From Rattus norvegicus (Eukaryota > Chordata > Mammalia > Rodentia > Muridae), in assembly GCF_036323735.1 (NCBI RefSeq), contig NC_086026.1, positions 56,735,039 to 56,799,038 on the forward strand: a stretch of 64,000 nt of DNA, read 5' to 3'. The notes under the pieces were generated by a model. The model searched no databases. It had not been told where the DNA came from and was given only the letters and a program-made list of their open reading frames with translations. The position numbers and the translations under genes are program-made. Positions 1 through 9,671 of this stretch are shown piece by piece; position 1 is the first letter of the stretch, and every line of letters begins with the position of its first letter.

Positions 1-1427
1 ACCTTGGCATGGTTGTTTCCGACTTTGAACTGACATCCGGAGACTTTTCCCCACCTTCACATTAGCAAGCAAAACGCATCAGTCAGGTTGACCTTATGAA
101 GGGAGAAGCCGGAGAGTTGACTCTGGTGGGAGGCTTTGAGTGGGTGACATGGAGTAGGAGGATCAATCCAAAGACCCATGGAGTACCTCTCCAGGAAGAA
201 CAGTTAGCTCTGAGGTCCCGATCCTCATCTCTCTCTCCTTCTAGTGCTGCGAGCGGAGACTGTGTACTTTCCCCACTGTCGATGCTATTTCCAGGCCAAA
301 GCTGATGCAGACAAGAGGAACACTTCAGATGAAAGATAAATAACAATTACTAGAAATCATAAGGGCTCTTATTTTTTTTTTTTTTTTTGTAATTGAAGTC
401 ACGAACTGTACTAATTGCCTCTGAAACTATATGCGATTTACTGCATTTTATTAACTACACTGTAGGAGAAGTTTGCCCCTTCTGTGTATTGGCATCTCCT
501 AGATATATTGAGATTTTTGCATAAATGTGTTATTCATCGTGGACCAAGCCACATAAATAAAATATATAGAGAAATGTTATCACTGCAACGAAAAGTCTTA
601 GAGAAATAGCTTAGCATGTGACAATGCTATCAGAGAGCATAAAGGACTGAAATTAAACCTTGCTTTTTCTTCAAAACACGATACTTCAAACAAACCGCAT
701 TCCAGTTCTTCACGGTCTGGGGACAGGTACGGGAGAATATTCAAAGTCCCGTGTGGGGCTCCCACTGGCTAAGAGGAAGGCATCCTTGGGGAGTAGAAAT
801 GACTTTTAAAGGAGAGCAGAGTTGGGGGATGACTATTTAATGCTGCAAACATGTAAGATGATTACTCCATCTCCAAAACCCTTTTGACAAACCTCTGCGT
901 TTTCAAAGAGTTAACAGGGGATTTACTAAGACTCTAACGTAGGCACGAGTCGCACTGGGAAAATTATACACAGACTTTTGGAAACGTAGCTTTTGCTGTG
1001 TGTTGTAAACCAGACAGAGGTTTGGTTACTTTTAAGTATTTAGGTGTGTGTTTACTTATTATTTATGTGTGTGCACGATGTGCCTTTCGGCACATTAGCC
1101 GCAAAGACTCAGGACACCAGGCTTTCACTTTACACAGTCACTTCACCAGACAGAATCTCAAGAAGCCACAAATGTGGGCACTTTGGTGCAAAAAATCCAC
1201 ATCTCCGACCCCTTAGGCAGGGAGCACGAGAAGGAAAAAACAGGAGTGGAATATCCGACTGAAAATGTAGTTGGGAAAGGTGAGTACCATTTGATACTTA
1301 AGGACAAATAAATGCAGGGCCACCCCCCAAGAGGCCACCCAAGGCAGCAAAAGTATAGGCTCTCTAGAACATTCTACGAACTTTTCCTGTTTGAGGCTTC
1401 AAGATGGATCACTAAGAGAATTTCTGT

Positions 1428-1616
1428 GGGGCTGGAGAGATGGCTCAGAGGTTAAGAGCACTGACTGCTCTTCCAGAGGTCCTGAGTTCAATTCCCAGCA
1501 ACCACATGGTGGCTCACAGCCATCTGTGGTGGGATCTGATGCCCTCTGCTGGTGTGTCTGAAGACAGCTACAGTGTACTCATATATAATGAATAAATAAA
1601 TCTTTTAAAAAAAGAC
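1428..1616 (+). mobile_element. B2 SINE with target-site duplication
   Basis: Typical rodent B2: a tRNA-like head (GGCTGGAGAGATGGCTCAG), the AGAGCACTGACTGCTCTTCC box, a B2 body and an A-rich tail with AATAAA motifs. An exact 11-bp direct repeat flanks it (AGAATTTCTGT at 1417-1427 and 1617-1627), which is the target-site duplication of L1-driven insertion. B2 is transcribed by RNA polymerase III from internal boxes; nothing shows whether this copy is active. Confidence 0.95.
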
Positions 1617-2371
1617 AGAATTTCTGTTCAGGCTGTGTCCTGCGTACAACCCATCTTACAAAGAAGTTGCGTTGCCATCGCCATCTCTGAGCAGTACCAT
1701 CTCATATTCATAGTGTGGCCGGTTTATATTGCGGCTTTATGAAAATCTATAGATATAATGGATCTTGCTGAAATCTCATTGCCTGGGAAGTTACGCCGTA
1801 TGGAATTATCACAGTGCTTCATCAGACAATTACAATATTGTATCAGGAAAATGTGACTTCTAAAGTACGAGAGGAAACTTTCGCAGGACCACAACTATTT
1901 TTTTTTCAAGTTTGGAAATAAAAACTAAGGTCTATATGTTATAATTAGCTGAGTTACCTCAGCTCCAACAATCCCTCTAATCCACCCAAGGCTGTCTGTC
2001 AGGGCCAATGAGATTGAATGTCAGATTGGAAACTCTAAAGCTCTTTCTCTGTATTAGAAAAGCTCCAGCAAGTCATGTCTTCCTGCTCTGCCGGCAAACA
2101 AGAGAATCCCTTGCTATGTCAAACTCTACTCAAACTGCTTATGTGAATGTTAGGTTAGCCACATGCTGGACATCACCCTAATGGTCTTTTCTCTAATGCC
2201 AACGTCCAATAACCTTTGACCTGGTTGTAGTGAGTAGCATGGCTAGTCTCTCTCTTTCTTTGCCTTCACCGCTTTTCACTCTTTTCTTAACCCATGTCCT
2301 TCAGTCTCAGGGTCTATCTAATTCATGTCTGTCAATAGTAGTTCTTTTGACTTATTTTTTAAACAATCCTC

Positions 2372-2805
2372 TGTCTTAGGGTTTCTATTGCTGTGAAACA
2401 CATGACCAAAAAAGCAAGCTGGGAAGGAAAGGATTTATTTAGCTAACACTTCCAGACCATAGTCTATCACTGAAGGAAGGAACACAAAAAGGACAGGAGG
2501 GTGATGCAGAGCCATGGAAAAACGCTGCATACTGGTTTGCTCCCATGGCTTGTTCAGCCTGCCTTTTTTTTTCCCCCGGAGCTGGGGACCGAACCCAGGG
2601 CCTTGCGCTTCCTAGGCAAGCGCTCTACCACTGAGCTAAATCCCCAGCCCCTGCTTTTTTTTATTGAACCCAAAGATGGCACCATCCACAATGGGCTGGC
2701 CCCCTCCTCCATCAATCATTATATTACATCATCCCCTTACTACCGGGGAGGCATTGTCCTTTCAGATAATTTTAGTGTCAAGTTGATGTAAGAGTAGCCA
2801 GCACA
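2372..2805 (+). mobile_element. Rodent L1-type (Lx-like) 3' fragment, host of an ID insertion
   Basis: It begins with the TTAGGGTTTCTATTGCTGTG signature and ends near GTGTCAAGTTGATGTAA, both hallmarks of a very abundant rodent interspersed repeat. A similar but distinct relative lies at 33774-34080. I believe it is an L1/Lx-type terminal fragment, but the family name is from recognition only. An ID element (2564-2651) splits it. No protein is encoded. Confidence 0.6.
2564..2651 (-). mobile_element. ID SINE (rat type)
   Basis: Reverse complement of the BC1-related ID element: GGGGATTTAGCTCAGTGG, TAGAGCGCTTGCCTAGGAAG and GGTCCCCAGCTCCG followed by the A tail, seen here as leading T residues. 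ID is expanded in rat much more than in mouse, which supports a rat source. It sits inside the L1-type fragment at 2372-2805. Confidence 0.95.
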
Positions 2806-3632
2806 TCATCCAATATACCTTATCCACACTAATTCCCCATCCCATTACCCTCTAGTTCTGTGGGTTCAGTCTCTACCCATGAGTCCACTACAATGGCTGG
2901 TCTGAGTTCTAGACCATCATTTCCACTGTTCTATTGCTTGGCTGAATATTTTCTATTTCAAAGCCATCATGTCCAAAAATAAAACTATCATCTTCTCCCC
3001 AGTGTCCATCACCCAAACAGTGAAACTTTAAAACAAACCTGGGTTTCCTGAGTTCCTATCTTCAGGAACTGTCATCAGTACTTACCACAGCTCAACTCTC
3101 AAAGGCATTCATTCCACCAGTGTAATCTTTCTCAAATATAAATCTGGCAGTTCAGTTTAACTAGTTGAGTGAATTTCCATTACTTAAATTTTAAAAAACA
3201 TCTTAGCTTATCAACTATGATATTGCTTGGCACATGACTGTGTATGTGTGTGTATGCGTGTGTCCAGTTTCTTTTCCTGATGCTTGTTTTCTGTTAAGCT
3301 ATATTCTAACCATTCTATTTGTGTGAGAGTGCAGATGCCCAGGGATAGCTATTCTGTTTGTAATTTTCTAAATATATATCGTATTCTCTAAGGCTTTTGA
3401 AACTTATAAAGGACACTTGTCTCTAATCATCGCTTCCTTACCCCAACATATTTCAATTTTAGTCCATTGTGTGGGGTCATAACGTTTAAGATTCATTCAG
3501 CAAAAGAGGCTTCTCTTACTAGGATGTTTTGTTGATAGGCAGGCATTCTGAATATGTAAAGGTCTTTCTTTTGTGTCTTGGTGTAGCTGTGTCCAAATCA
3601 TAAAATAAGTATATGTTAATAGCTGTGTATCT

Positions 3633-3816
3633 TGGGCTGGGGAGATGGCTCAGCAGTTAAGAGCACTGACTGCTCTTCCAGAGGTCCTGAGTTCAATTCC
3701 CAGCAACCACATGGTGGCTCACAACCATCTGAAATGGGATCTGGTGCCCTCTTCTGGTGTGCCTGAAGACAGCAACAGTGTGCTCATATACACTAAATAA
3801 ATAAATCTTAAAAAAA
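3633..3816 (+). mobile_element. B2 SINE with target-site duplication
   Basis: Full B2 head and body with an AAATAAATAAATCTT tail. A near-exact direct repeat flanks it (ATAGCTGTGTATCT at about 3619-3632, ATAGTTGTGTATCT at 3817-3830), marking a fairly recent insertion. Confidence 0.95.
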
Positions 3817-4471
3817 ATAGTTGTGTATCTGCTTTCCCTACTGAGCTGTGAGTTACCGGACACTAGATAGATCTTTTCATTAACATATTTCCAAGGTGTA
3901 ACTGACTGTTTCACAGAGACACTCCGAATGTTCCTCCTTTGTTGGGTGTGTATTTGGATCTGACATTGATACCTGGGTGTATGCCCACAATGTTGAGTGG
4001 AACGAACTATGACTTGAAAGGCAGCAGTAAATTTTCCTTCTGTGGGATTAGAGATTGCTCCTTGACCCATTCATGGGTAGTTTCCTGAAACCTACTTCTT
4101 TACTAGCTTTCTTCTTGCCAGTTTGTACTCAACTCTTGATATTCGAGAGATTATTGTCAACTCTGATTCTAGAAGAATAAACTTTTGAGTAAAGCATTAA
4201 CTTACTCATTTAGGAATATGGATTTAACTGGCTTTGGGTTTCATAAAGATTCATAGACTCATCCTCACAAAAACAAGCTGTTTAGTGCTTAGTCTTAATC
4301 TAAGACTGCAGAAGCCCTGGGGCCAAGGGTGTACCTCATCCAATTTGCTGCCAACTTACATTTATCTGTCAAATACTTTACTCTAAGAAGCTGGCATTAA
4401 GGATACTTTGATGTACCTTTAATAAGGCACCAGATTGTTCTAGCAGACCTGCATTGCTAAGACAAAATACT

Positions 4472-4509
4472 AGAGGCTATAACAAAATACTAGAGGCTAG
4501 ATGGCTTAG
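4472..4509. repeat. Two-copy 20-bp tandem repeat
   Basis: ACAAAATACTAGAGGCTA occurs exactly at 4472-4489 and 4492-4509, a 20-bp period. This is a simple local duplication. Confidence 0.9.
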
Positions 4510-4510
4510 A

Positions 4511-5044
4511 CCAGGACTTCTAAAATGTTTTCTCCTTGCAATTCTTATTTGCCCAGGAAATTTCTATGCAACCCCTGGTATAAAAATATACAAAACATGT
4601 AAATGAATGAAATGCTTATCGATGAAAAGCATAAATAAAAATTTTAGAGATAATCCTTTGGTGCTCATAGAGTGTTACCATCTGTTAAAGATGGATGCTA
4701 ACTTGCATGAGGTGGGCTGTACTTCTTCACCTCTACATGAAACTTGAACCTTAGCTGGGCATTTGATACTGGAAGACGCAGAATTCAGTACTTTCCTGAG
4801 TTGACTGATAGTGCCACCCAATAGTTGTCAAAACCGGGAATGCTGGTTTGCAAAGATGTGTCGCATAAAATGGCAGAAACCGGTGTAGGGCTACTTTGTA
4901 AAATATTAGAAATTCTGTCCCAAACCCAAATTATCTGAATGACTTTAAAATAAAATTTTAAGTCATCAATTCATCTAGTAATTTCTTAAAGACAAACACC
5001 GTGACCCAGAACAATCCAAAGATGCACTAATTTGAGACCTGCTG
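4511..5044. mobile_element. Probable hAT-Charlie DNA transposon fossil (RCHARR1-like)
   Basis: The segment resembles a non-autonomous rodent hAT-Charlie element. It starts with a decayed CAGGACTTCT end, carries TTTGCCCAGGAAATTTCTAT and a CAACCCCTGGTATAAA block typical of the family, and ends with the roughly complementary TTTGAGACCTGCTG. It is heavily mutated. The name is a recognition call and the boundaries are uncertain. Confidence 0.45.
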
Positions 5045-5462
5045 AGGAATGACTGTAGGAAAATAGAAAGCGTCTTTGTTTCTCATACTTAAACCATCGT
5101 GCTTCTCTAAGGGCAAAAAAGCAATGCACTGCAAGTCGTGGCCTATGGTGGTTTTGAACTTGAGCTCAGGTGTTCCTGGCAGGGTTTGCTGACATTGCAT
5201 GGTGTGCGTGTGTGTTGTGTGTTATGAGCCAAGGTTACCGTGACATCACACAGAGCAACAACAGTAGGGGCTGTCAGAAACATCTCAAATTCATCACTTT
5301 TGGATTTTGAGTTGCTTTTTGGTTGTTGCATGTTAAGAAAACTCACTGTGGTCAGTTTTTAAAATGACCTCTCCATGACTCCATAGGGGGTCATGAACCC
5401 TAATTTAAGACGCTAGAGCTTGAAACAACACAAAATTATTTTCCTCCCATTCTTAAAATCTA

Positions 5463-5692
5463 GATCAATTCTCAATCTTCCTAGTGCTACAACCCTGGAA
5501 TACAGTTCCTCATGCTGTAGTGACCACCAACCATAAAATTTCTTCTATTGCTACTTCATAACTGTAATTTTGTTACTGTTATGAGTTGTAATGTAGATAT
5601 CTGTGTTTTCCAATGGTCTTAGGTGACCCCTATGAGAGGGTCATTTGACTACCTCCCCTCCTGCAAGGGGGTCACAACCACTGGTCCAGAGG
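5463..5692. mobile_element. hAT-Charlie MITE (URR1-like)
   Basis: Recognisable by CATAAAATTTCTTCTATTGC, CTACTTCATAACTGTAATTT and TGTTTTCCAATGGTCTTAGG, then a short-arm terminal inverted repeat ending in ACCACTG that pairs with the decayed CAATTCTCAATC at the left end. These are marks of the rodent URR1-type non-autonomous hAT element. The right end appears internally shortened. Confidence 0.75.
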
Positions 5693-5943
5693 TTTAAAGT
5701 CTCAATCACTAGTGAGCACCCTTTTCTTGGTTTGCCAAGTCAACCTGTCACTGTGAGGTCACCGTGAGTGTGTCACATTCCCTTTGTGTATGCCCCTAGA
5801 ACTAACTCTGTTGTCTCTTTCTTTTCAGAAGGATTTAACAGCATCATGGAGGCCTCAACCTTATGATCTGAACTAAACTTAATTATCTCTCAAAGGGCCC
5901 ACCGCCAAATAGTATTGTGCTGGGGCTTTGAGTTTCATTGTAT

Positions 5944-5994
5944 GGTGTGTGTGTGTATGTCTGTCTGTCTGTGTGTGCGCACGCATGTGTGCAT

Positions 5995-6045
<51 letters not shown>
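5944..6045 (+). repeat. Interrupted (TG)n microsatellite with short (GA)n end
   Basis: Alternating TG with TCTG and CGCACG interruptions, then a pure GT run from 5997 to about 6034, followed by GA repeats to 6045. Long alternating purine-pyrimidine DNA can adopt Z-form. It lies about 3.5 kb upstream of the Cadm1 start codon. Confidence 0.97.
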
Positions 6046-6376
6046 TTCGAGTTAGGGATCAGTCTCTAACATGAATTAAAAAACACTTTTCTATGAATAT
6101 TTAAACAATCCAGTAGCCGGGCAAATGCTGACTCCAACTACCGTTTTCTTTTTCTTAATAATTTGTCTGAGTTGCTCTTATACATGGGTATTAAAATAAT
6201 TAGCATTTTAAGAGGCAAGATGTTACTAGTTGCCATTAATTATCTCTGATATATTTCCACAAACACGAGTCTCCTTTAATGCTTGTTTTTTATATATGTT
6301 TACCCACATTTCTCGACTGTTTTGGTGATGGTGACCAATTTTCTTTCTCTTTCTTCTTTCTCTCTGGTTTCTCATT

Positions 6377-6418
6377 GAGGGAGGGGGAGGGAAGGAGGGA
6401 GAGAGAGAGGGAAAGAGA

Positions 6419-6466
<48 letters not shown>
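6377..6466 (+). repeat. Purine tract with pure (GA)n core
   Basis: About 90 bases almost entirely of G and A, with an uninterrupted GA core at about 6422-6466. Mirror-symmetric purine tracts of this kind can form triplex (H-DNA). The serine/leucine and arginine/glutamate open frames across it are translation artefacts. Confidence 0.97.
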
Positions 6467-6468
<2 letters not shown>

Positions 6469-7407
6469 TTTGGTGCAATTTGGCAATTTCTTTCTAACAC
6501 AAGTTGGGCCCAGATTGTAATTCTGATAAGTATTTCGGTTCTTTCTTGAAAAAAATTAAATTCACAAAACAATTGATTATCAGTTATAAATGGCAAAAAC
6601 ACCATCTGGTTTTTAAAATTGGTTCAATCCATGTAGCACGGGAAAAAATGCTGGAAGTTGTTCCTGGCGACAAGTTCTAGTCCGTGGAGCAGGAAAATGA
6701 AGCGCTTTACTACGAGAAAGCCGGGACAGTCAAAACTTGTACTTAGCGGCTGTGGGAATTTGATGCTTTCCTAGCTTGTTCCATATGTTAAAATGCTTGG
6801 CGACATCTTAGGTGTGAAAGAGCTGGGGGGAGGGGGTGGAAGGGGAGTGTGGCTAGGGGACAGAGGAACAACAGCTTGCTTTGCCTCACCTCTGGTTCCC
6901 AGAAAGATCCTGGTGTGGAAGGACTATCAGTCCTCAGTTTCCATACCTGGTAAAAGTGGATGTGCCAACTTCCTCAAATTCTGCATGGCAGGTGGCATTT
7001 CTGAGGAAATCTTTAAAGGCGTTTGCATTCTTCCAGTGAGGTAAGCCACGCAGCATTGGCATTTCCTATAGAAATGTCCCATGTTGTTCTTTGCCAACTG
7101 GAAATTTGAGTAGGTGTTCATTTGATGTGCCAAGAGAATGAAGGGAGATGAAAACACTCCACATCTTCCAATGTCCCCATACTGCGTTCTGAGAGTGGGA
7201 GGACTCGGGCCTGGCTAGATTCTCTTGGAGCCTCAGCCTCATGAGGAATGCTTTTCCTTAGGAGTCTGCTCCAATCCTGTTATTTTCAAAAAACGTTTCT
7301 GGGTGGCTGGCATATTTTCACCTTATGTTAAAAATACAGCTCTCCTTTGCTTATTATCCATGCATTACGATGTGAAATTTATTCCCTCACTTAACACATA
7401 TTTATTG

Positions 7408-7468
7408 AGGCACAGTGCAGCAGAGTGGTTAGTTTCAAGGGCTCTACCTCTCTGCCTGCAATTTAGAA
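7408..7468 (+). mobile_element. MIR fragment
   Basis: The pattern GCAGAGTGGTTAG, then GGGCTCT, then CTGCCTG and CAATTTAGAAATC follows the 5' half of the old mammalian tRNA-derived SINE MIR. Only a short diverged piece remains. Confidence 0.55.
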
Positions 7469-9285
7469 ATCATGATTTTTTTTTTTTTTAGAGGCTGGTG
7501 TTTAATTTGTCTAACCATGTTGTAAAAAAATGGGGAAAATAAATAGTATCTACTTAGAAGGTAGTTTCAGAGATTAAAGAAGATCATGCACAAGAATTTC
7601 TTGATAAGAACTCAAGGTCACAAGAGTAGCAGTCCTATGAAGAGTGGTGACTATTCTCTAGTGTCGGGGTCTGTGTTGTTGTGGCCGGCATACAGGATCT
7701 GACTTTGCAGTACATTCTGTTGTCAGAATGGACAGCCTCTGTGTTTTTCGTTCTGATTTTGGTAGAAATCTGCTTTGTAACAGGTCTGATCCAGGTAGTT
7801 TCACTTCTGGTTTTTGCCGACTGGGCAGTATCCTGGTGGTCACGTGGTGGTGTTGGTTTTCTGCCTCATATACTGTGATTTGCCTACTGGAGCTTTCTCT
7901 ACTTCTGGAGGGCTGCCTGCAGTTCGTGCGTTTGGGGCCTGTAATTACAGAGCAGAAGATCCAGGGATGTGGAAGACAGGGCAGTTTCGAAAATTAGTTT
8001 ATGCATAATGGATAATACGAGGCTGTTTTAATGTGTAACTCATTTGATGGGTTGGCCGATCTTAACTTCCTTTTTGATATTTGTTTCTTTTTTAAAATTT
8101 ATTTGCAACATGAGGACAGAGGGCTTGGTACAGCTCTTCTAGACTATAGTTCAGATTCAGCAAATTACATGCAGTAATTTCTTGGTCATTTAGCCACATA
8201 TAATTTGTCATGGTTTGTTTTAGCTGTTGTGATATTGATATTTATTATGCAAATTGTATTTCCTACATCTTATTGTTCTGCATTCTATGAATACTTAAAT
8301 TATTATAAACCTTTACACTTAATACGGCTCGTCCTTCAATTTGATGCTTGAGCAACAGAGGGTCAGAGCGCACACGGTCTTCTAGAGGGAGAGAAAAATA
8401 AGTAATTAAAAGGCAGAAAAACAAGAGAGCCGGCTGCTTGGTTGAAAAGAAAGCAAAGATAATTTCGGGGAGGGACAAAGTGTGTTCAGAGATGCATGCA
8501 AGTCCCGTCAGCGGGAGAACATCTCCAAGACACAACTAAAGCGAGCACCTGTTGGTCTCTAGATGCCTTAGAAAGGACTGGAAGCATAGGAGAGGAGTGA
8601 ATTGATTCGAGCCCTGGAGGAGGAACTCTCTCCCTATCATTGCCGCACTGCATTCACTTCCCCACACATCTGACCGGTAGATTTTTTTGTTTTTATTGCG
8701 TGTAATCTTAAATATATCATATTATTTATATGCTATAACCTATTAAACATGGGAAGGAGACTTCCAACAAGCTGGGAAGCTTGAGCATACCCACCTCGAT
8801 TTACCTTTCCCCAGAATCTACAGCCAAACATCCACTTGAAAATCCCAGAACCAGACTCCACGGCTTCAGTCTCCCAACTATCCCCTAGTCTGCCGCTAGG
8901 TTGTTGAGCCGGCTCTCCTGCTCCGCCAGACGTGCAAAGCACGCATGCACTTCTCTCCGATTGTTTTGTCAATCCGGGGACCTGCATTCGCACTCTCCAC
9001 TCCCCGCTTCCCAAAGATCTTACTCCTTCGTGCAAGGTGAGGGAAAGGAAATTTTGTAAGGTGACTTCCACAGGCCGAGACACACGCAGTGCCCGGGCCC
9101 AGGAGCCTCCCGGCGAGACTCGCAGAGCACGAGTCCGCCACGGCGAGTGGGGTAAAGGTTCCTGGTAAAGGTGCACGAAAGCTAAAGACCCGCCTCCTGA
9201 AGCCGCAACCCCCTCCCCAACCACCACGCGAGGCGCGGGGCAGTACAGGCTCTCCTCCTTCGGGGAAGCAAGGCTGAAATTTAAC

Positions 9286-9301
9286 GTAAACATATTTGCA
9301 T
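9286..9301 (+). promoter_or_regulatory. Adjacent forkhead and octamer motifs
   Basis: GTAAACA (9286-9292) is a perfect forkhead core. ATTTGCAT (9294-9301) is a perfect POU octamer one base further on. They sit in a small AT-rich pocket inside the CpG island about 230-245 bp upstream of the ATG. Occupancy is not shown by sequence. Confidence 0.55.
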
Positions 9302-9304
9302 AGG

Positions 9305-9326
9305 CCCCTCCCCTCAGCCCCGCCCC
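9305..9326 (-). promoter_or_regulatory. G-quadruplex motif, minus strand
   Basis: Four C4 runs on the + strand (9305-9308, 9310-9313, 9318-9321, 9323-9326) separated by 1, 4 and 1 bases give a canonical four-run G-quadruplex on the minus strand. The same runs are Sp/KLF-type boxes. Confidence 0.7.
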
Positions 9327-9336
9327 TAGGTGGCGC
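9323..9336 (+). promoter_or_regulatory. CTCF-like motif 1
   Basis: CCCCTAGGTGGCGC matches the CTCF core consensus CCASYAGRKGGCRS at 13 of 14 positions; only the third base differs. It overlaps the end of the minus-strand quadruplex motif. Binding is inferred. Confidence 0.55.
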
Positions 9337-9356
9337 GGGCGCGCGGCCGAACGCTA

Positions 9357-9370
9357 GCGCCAGGGGGCGG
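9357..9370 (+). promoter_or_regulatory. CTCF-like motif 2
   Basis: GCGCCAGGGGGCGG matches CCASYAGRKGGCRS at 12 of 14 positions, including the whole SYAGRKGGCRS core. It has the same orientation as the motif 34 bp upstream and overlaps the + strand quadruplex motif and a GC box. Confidence 0.5.
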
Positions 9371-9385
9371 GGTGGGGGAGGGGGG
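9363..9385 (+). promoter_or_regulatory. G-quadruplex motif, plus strand, one-base loops
   Basis: G-runs of 5, 4, 5 and 6 are separated by single bases (C, T, A). Short-loop G4 motifs are the most stable parallel type known. It lies about 150-170 bp upstream of the ATG on the coding strand, so it could act in DNA or, if transcription starts upstream, in the 5' UTR. Confidence 0.8.
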
Positions 9386-9423
9386 CTAGTCCTCTGAGAG
9401 CTGGGTTGGGCTCGCGGTGCCAC

Positions 9424-9429
9424 GATTGG
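9424..9429 (-). promoter_or_regulatory. Inverted CCAAT box
   Basis: GATTGG, the reverse complement of CCAATC, lies about 105 bp upstream of the ATG in a TATA-less GC-rich promoter. This is a typical setting for NF-Y. Confidence 0.55.
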
Positions 9430-9453
9430 TCGCTCCCGACTCCGCCTTCACCG

Positions 9454-9475
9454 CATCTCATTAGCATCTCATTAG
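9454..9475 (+). repeat. Perfect 11-bp tandem repeat with ATTAG cores
   Basis: CATCTCATTAG is present twice head to tail with no mismatch (9454-9464, 9465-9475). Each copy contains ATTAG, the complement of a homeodomain-type CTAAT core. It lies 58-79 bp before the start codon, in the promoter or 5' UTR. Confidence 0.9.
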
Positions 9476-9532
9476 CTGTCCGCTCGGGCTCGGGAGGCAG
9501 CCACCGCTGCCAGTCTGAGGCAGGTGCCCGAC

Positions 9533-9665
9533 ATGGCGAGTCCTGTGCTGCCGAGCGGATCCCAGTGTGCGGCGGCAGCGGCTGTGGCGGCGGCGGCGGC
9601 GCCTCCAGGGCTCCGGCTCCGGCTCCTGCTGTTGCTCCTCTCGGCCGCGGCACTGATCCCCACAG
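9533..9665 (+). CDS. Cadm1: Cadm1 exon 1 coding part (signal peptide)
   Basis: First coding exon of cell adhesion molecule 1, an immunoglobulin-superfamily membrane protein acting in epithelial and synaptic adhesion and as a tumour suppressor. The ATG has G at -3 and G at +4, a good Kozak context. The exon encodes 44 residues plus one base of a Gly codon: an N-terminal stretch starting [12 protein letters not shown], two five-alanine blocks split by Val (residues 13-23), PPG, an Arg-flanked LRLR, a six-leucine core and SAAALIPT. This matches the Cadm1 signal peptide, with the longer alanine block seen in rodents. The exon ends in phase 1 at CAG|GTAGGT. Known family members continue with three Ig domains, a transmembrane helix and a short tail with protein 4.1- and PDZ-binding motifs, all on exons outside the window. 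Cleavage probably falls just inside exon 2. Confidence 0.95.
9569..9601 (+). repeat. Cadm1: GCN (poly-alanine) coding repeat in signal peptide
   Basis: Eleven codons: five Ala (GCG GCG GCA GCG GCT), one GTG Val, then five pure GCG. The pure GCG run is the part most prone to length change. It lies in the n-region before the hydrophobic core of the signal peptide. Confidence 0.95.
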
Positions 9666-9671
9666 GTAGGT
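9663..9671 (+). promoter_or_regulatory. Cadm1: 5' splice site of Cadm1 exon 1
   Basis: CAG|GTAGGT, with the intron starting at 9666, fits the mammalian donor consensus closely. It interrupts the Gly codon after its first base, as expected for a phase 1 intron in Ig-superfamily genes. Confidence 0.92.

Larger units (their letters stand above)
1..8884. other. 5' flanking DNA of Cadm1
   Basis: Non-coding flank upstream of the Cadm1 CpG island. It holds the repeats listed separately (two B2, one ID, an L1-type fragment, two hAT-like fossils, one MIR, TG and GA tracts). The remainder, notably 1-1416, 1628-2371, 2806-3618, 6467-7407 and 7470-8884, is unique AT-rich sequence with no gene, RNA gene or long reading frame I can support. 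A poly-T run lies at about 371-388. Open frames here are under 130 codons, match no family I recognise, and several run through SINEs. Confidence 0.8.
9286..9532 (+). promoter_or_regulatory. Cadm1: Cadm1 proximal promoter and 5' UTR
   Basis: Immediately upstream of the Cadm1 ATG and lacking a TATA box. From 5' to 3' it shows a forkhead and an octamer motif, CCCCTCCCC and CCCCGCCCC Sp/KLF-type boxes, a GGGGGCGGGG GC box, an inverted CCAAT box and an 11-bp tandem repeat. The transcription start cannot be placed from sequence; dispersed initiation is expected for this promoter class. The 5' UTR must lie in its 3' part. Confidence 0.75.

Noticed and set aside
6226..6605. Serine/leucine- and arginine/glutamate-rich frames
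   Set aside because: Translation of the GA/CT simple repeat.
7681..7997. Overlapping hydrophobic open frames of 60-90 codons upstream of the gene
   Set aside because: Three frames overlap, none resembles a known protein, and no promoter or polyadenylation context is seen.
8957..8976. GATTG and CAATC arms around TTTTGT as an NF-Y pair
   Set aside because: Arms are only five bases and lie over 550 bp from the ATG. Too weak to list as a site.
9031..9056. CAAG|GTGAGG donor-like site in the CpG island upstream of Cadm1, possibly of an upstream exon
   Set aside because: A single donor-like match is common by chance. No paired exon or transcript evidence is available from sequence.
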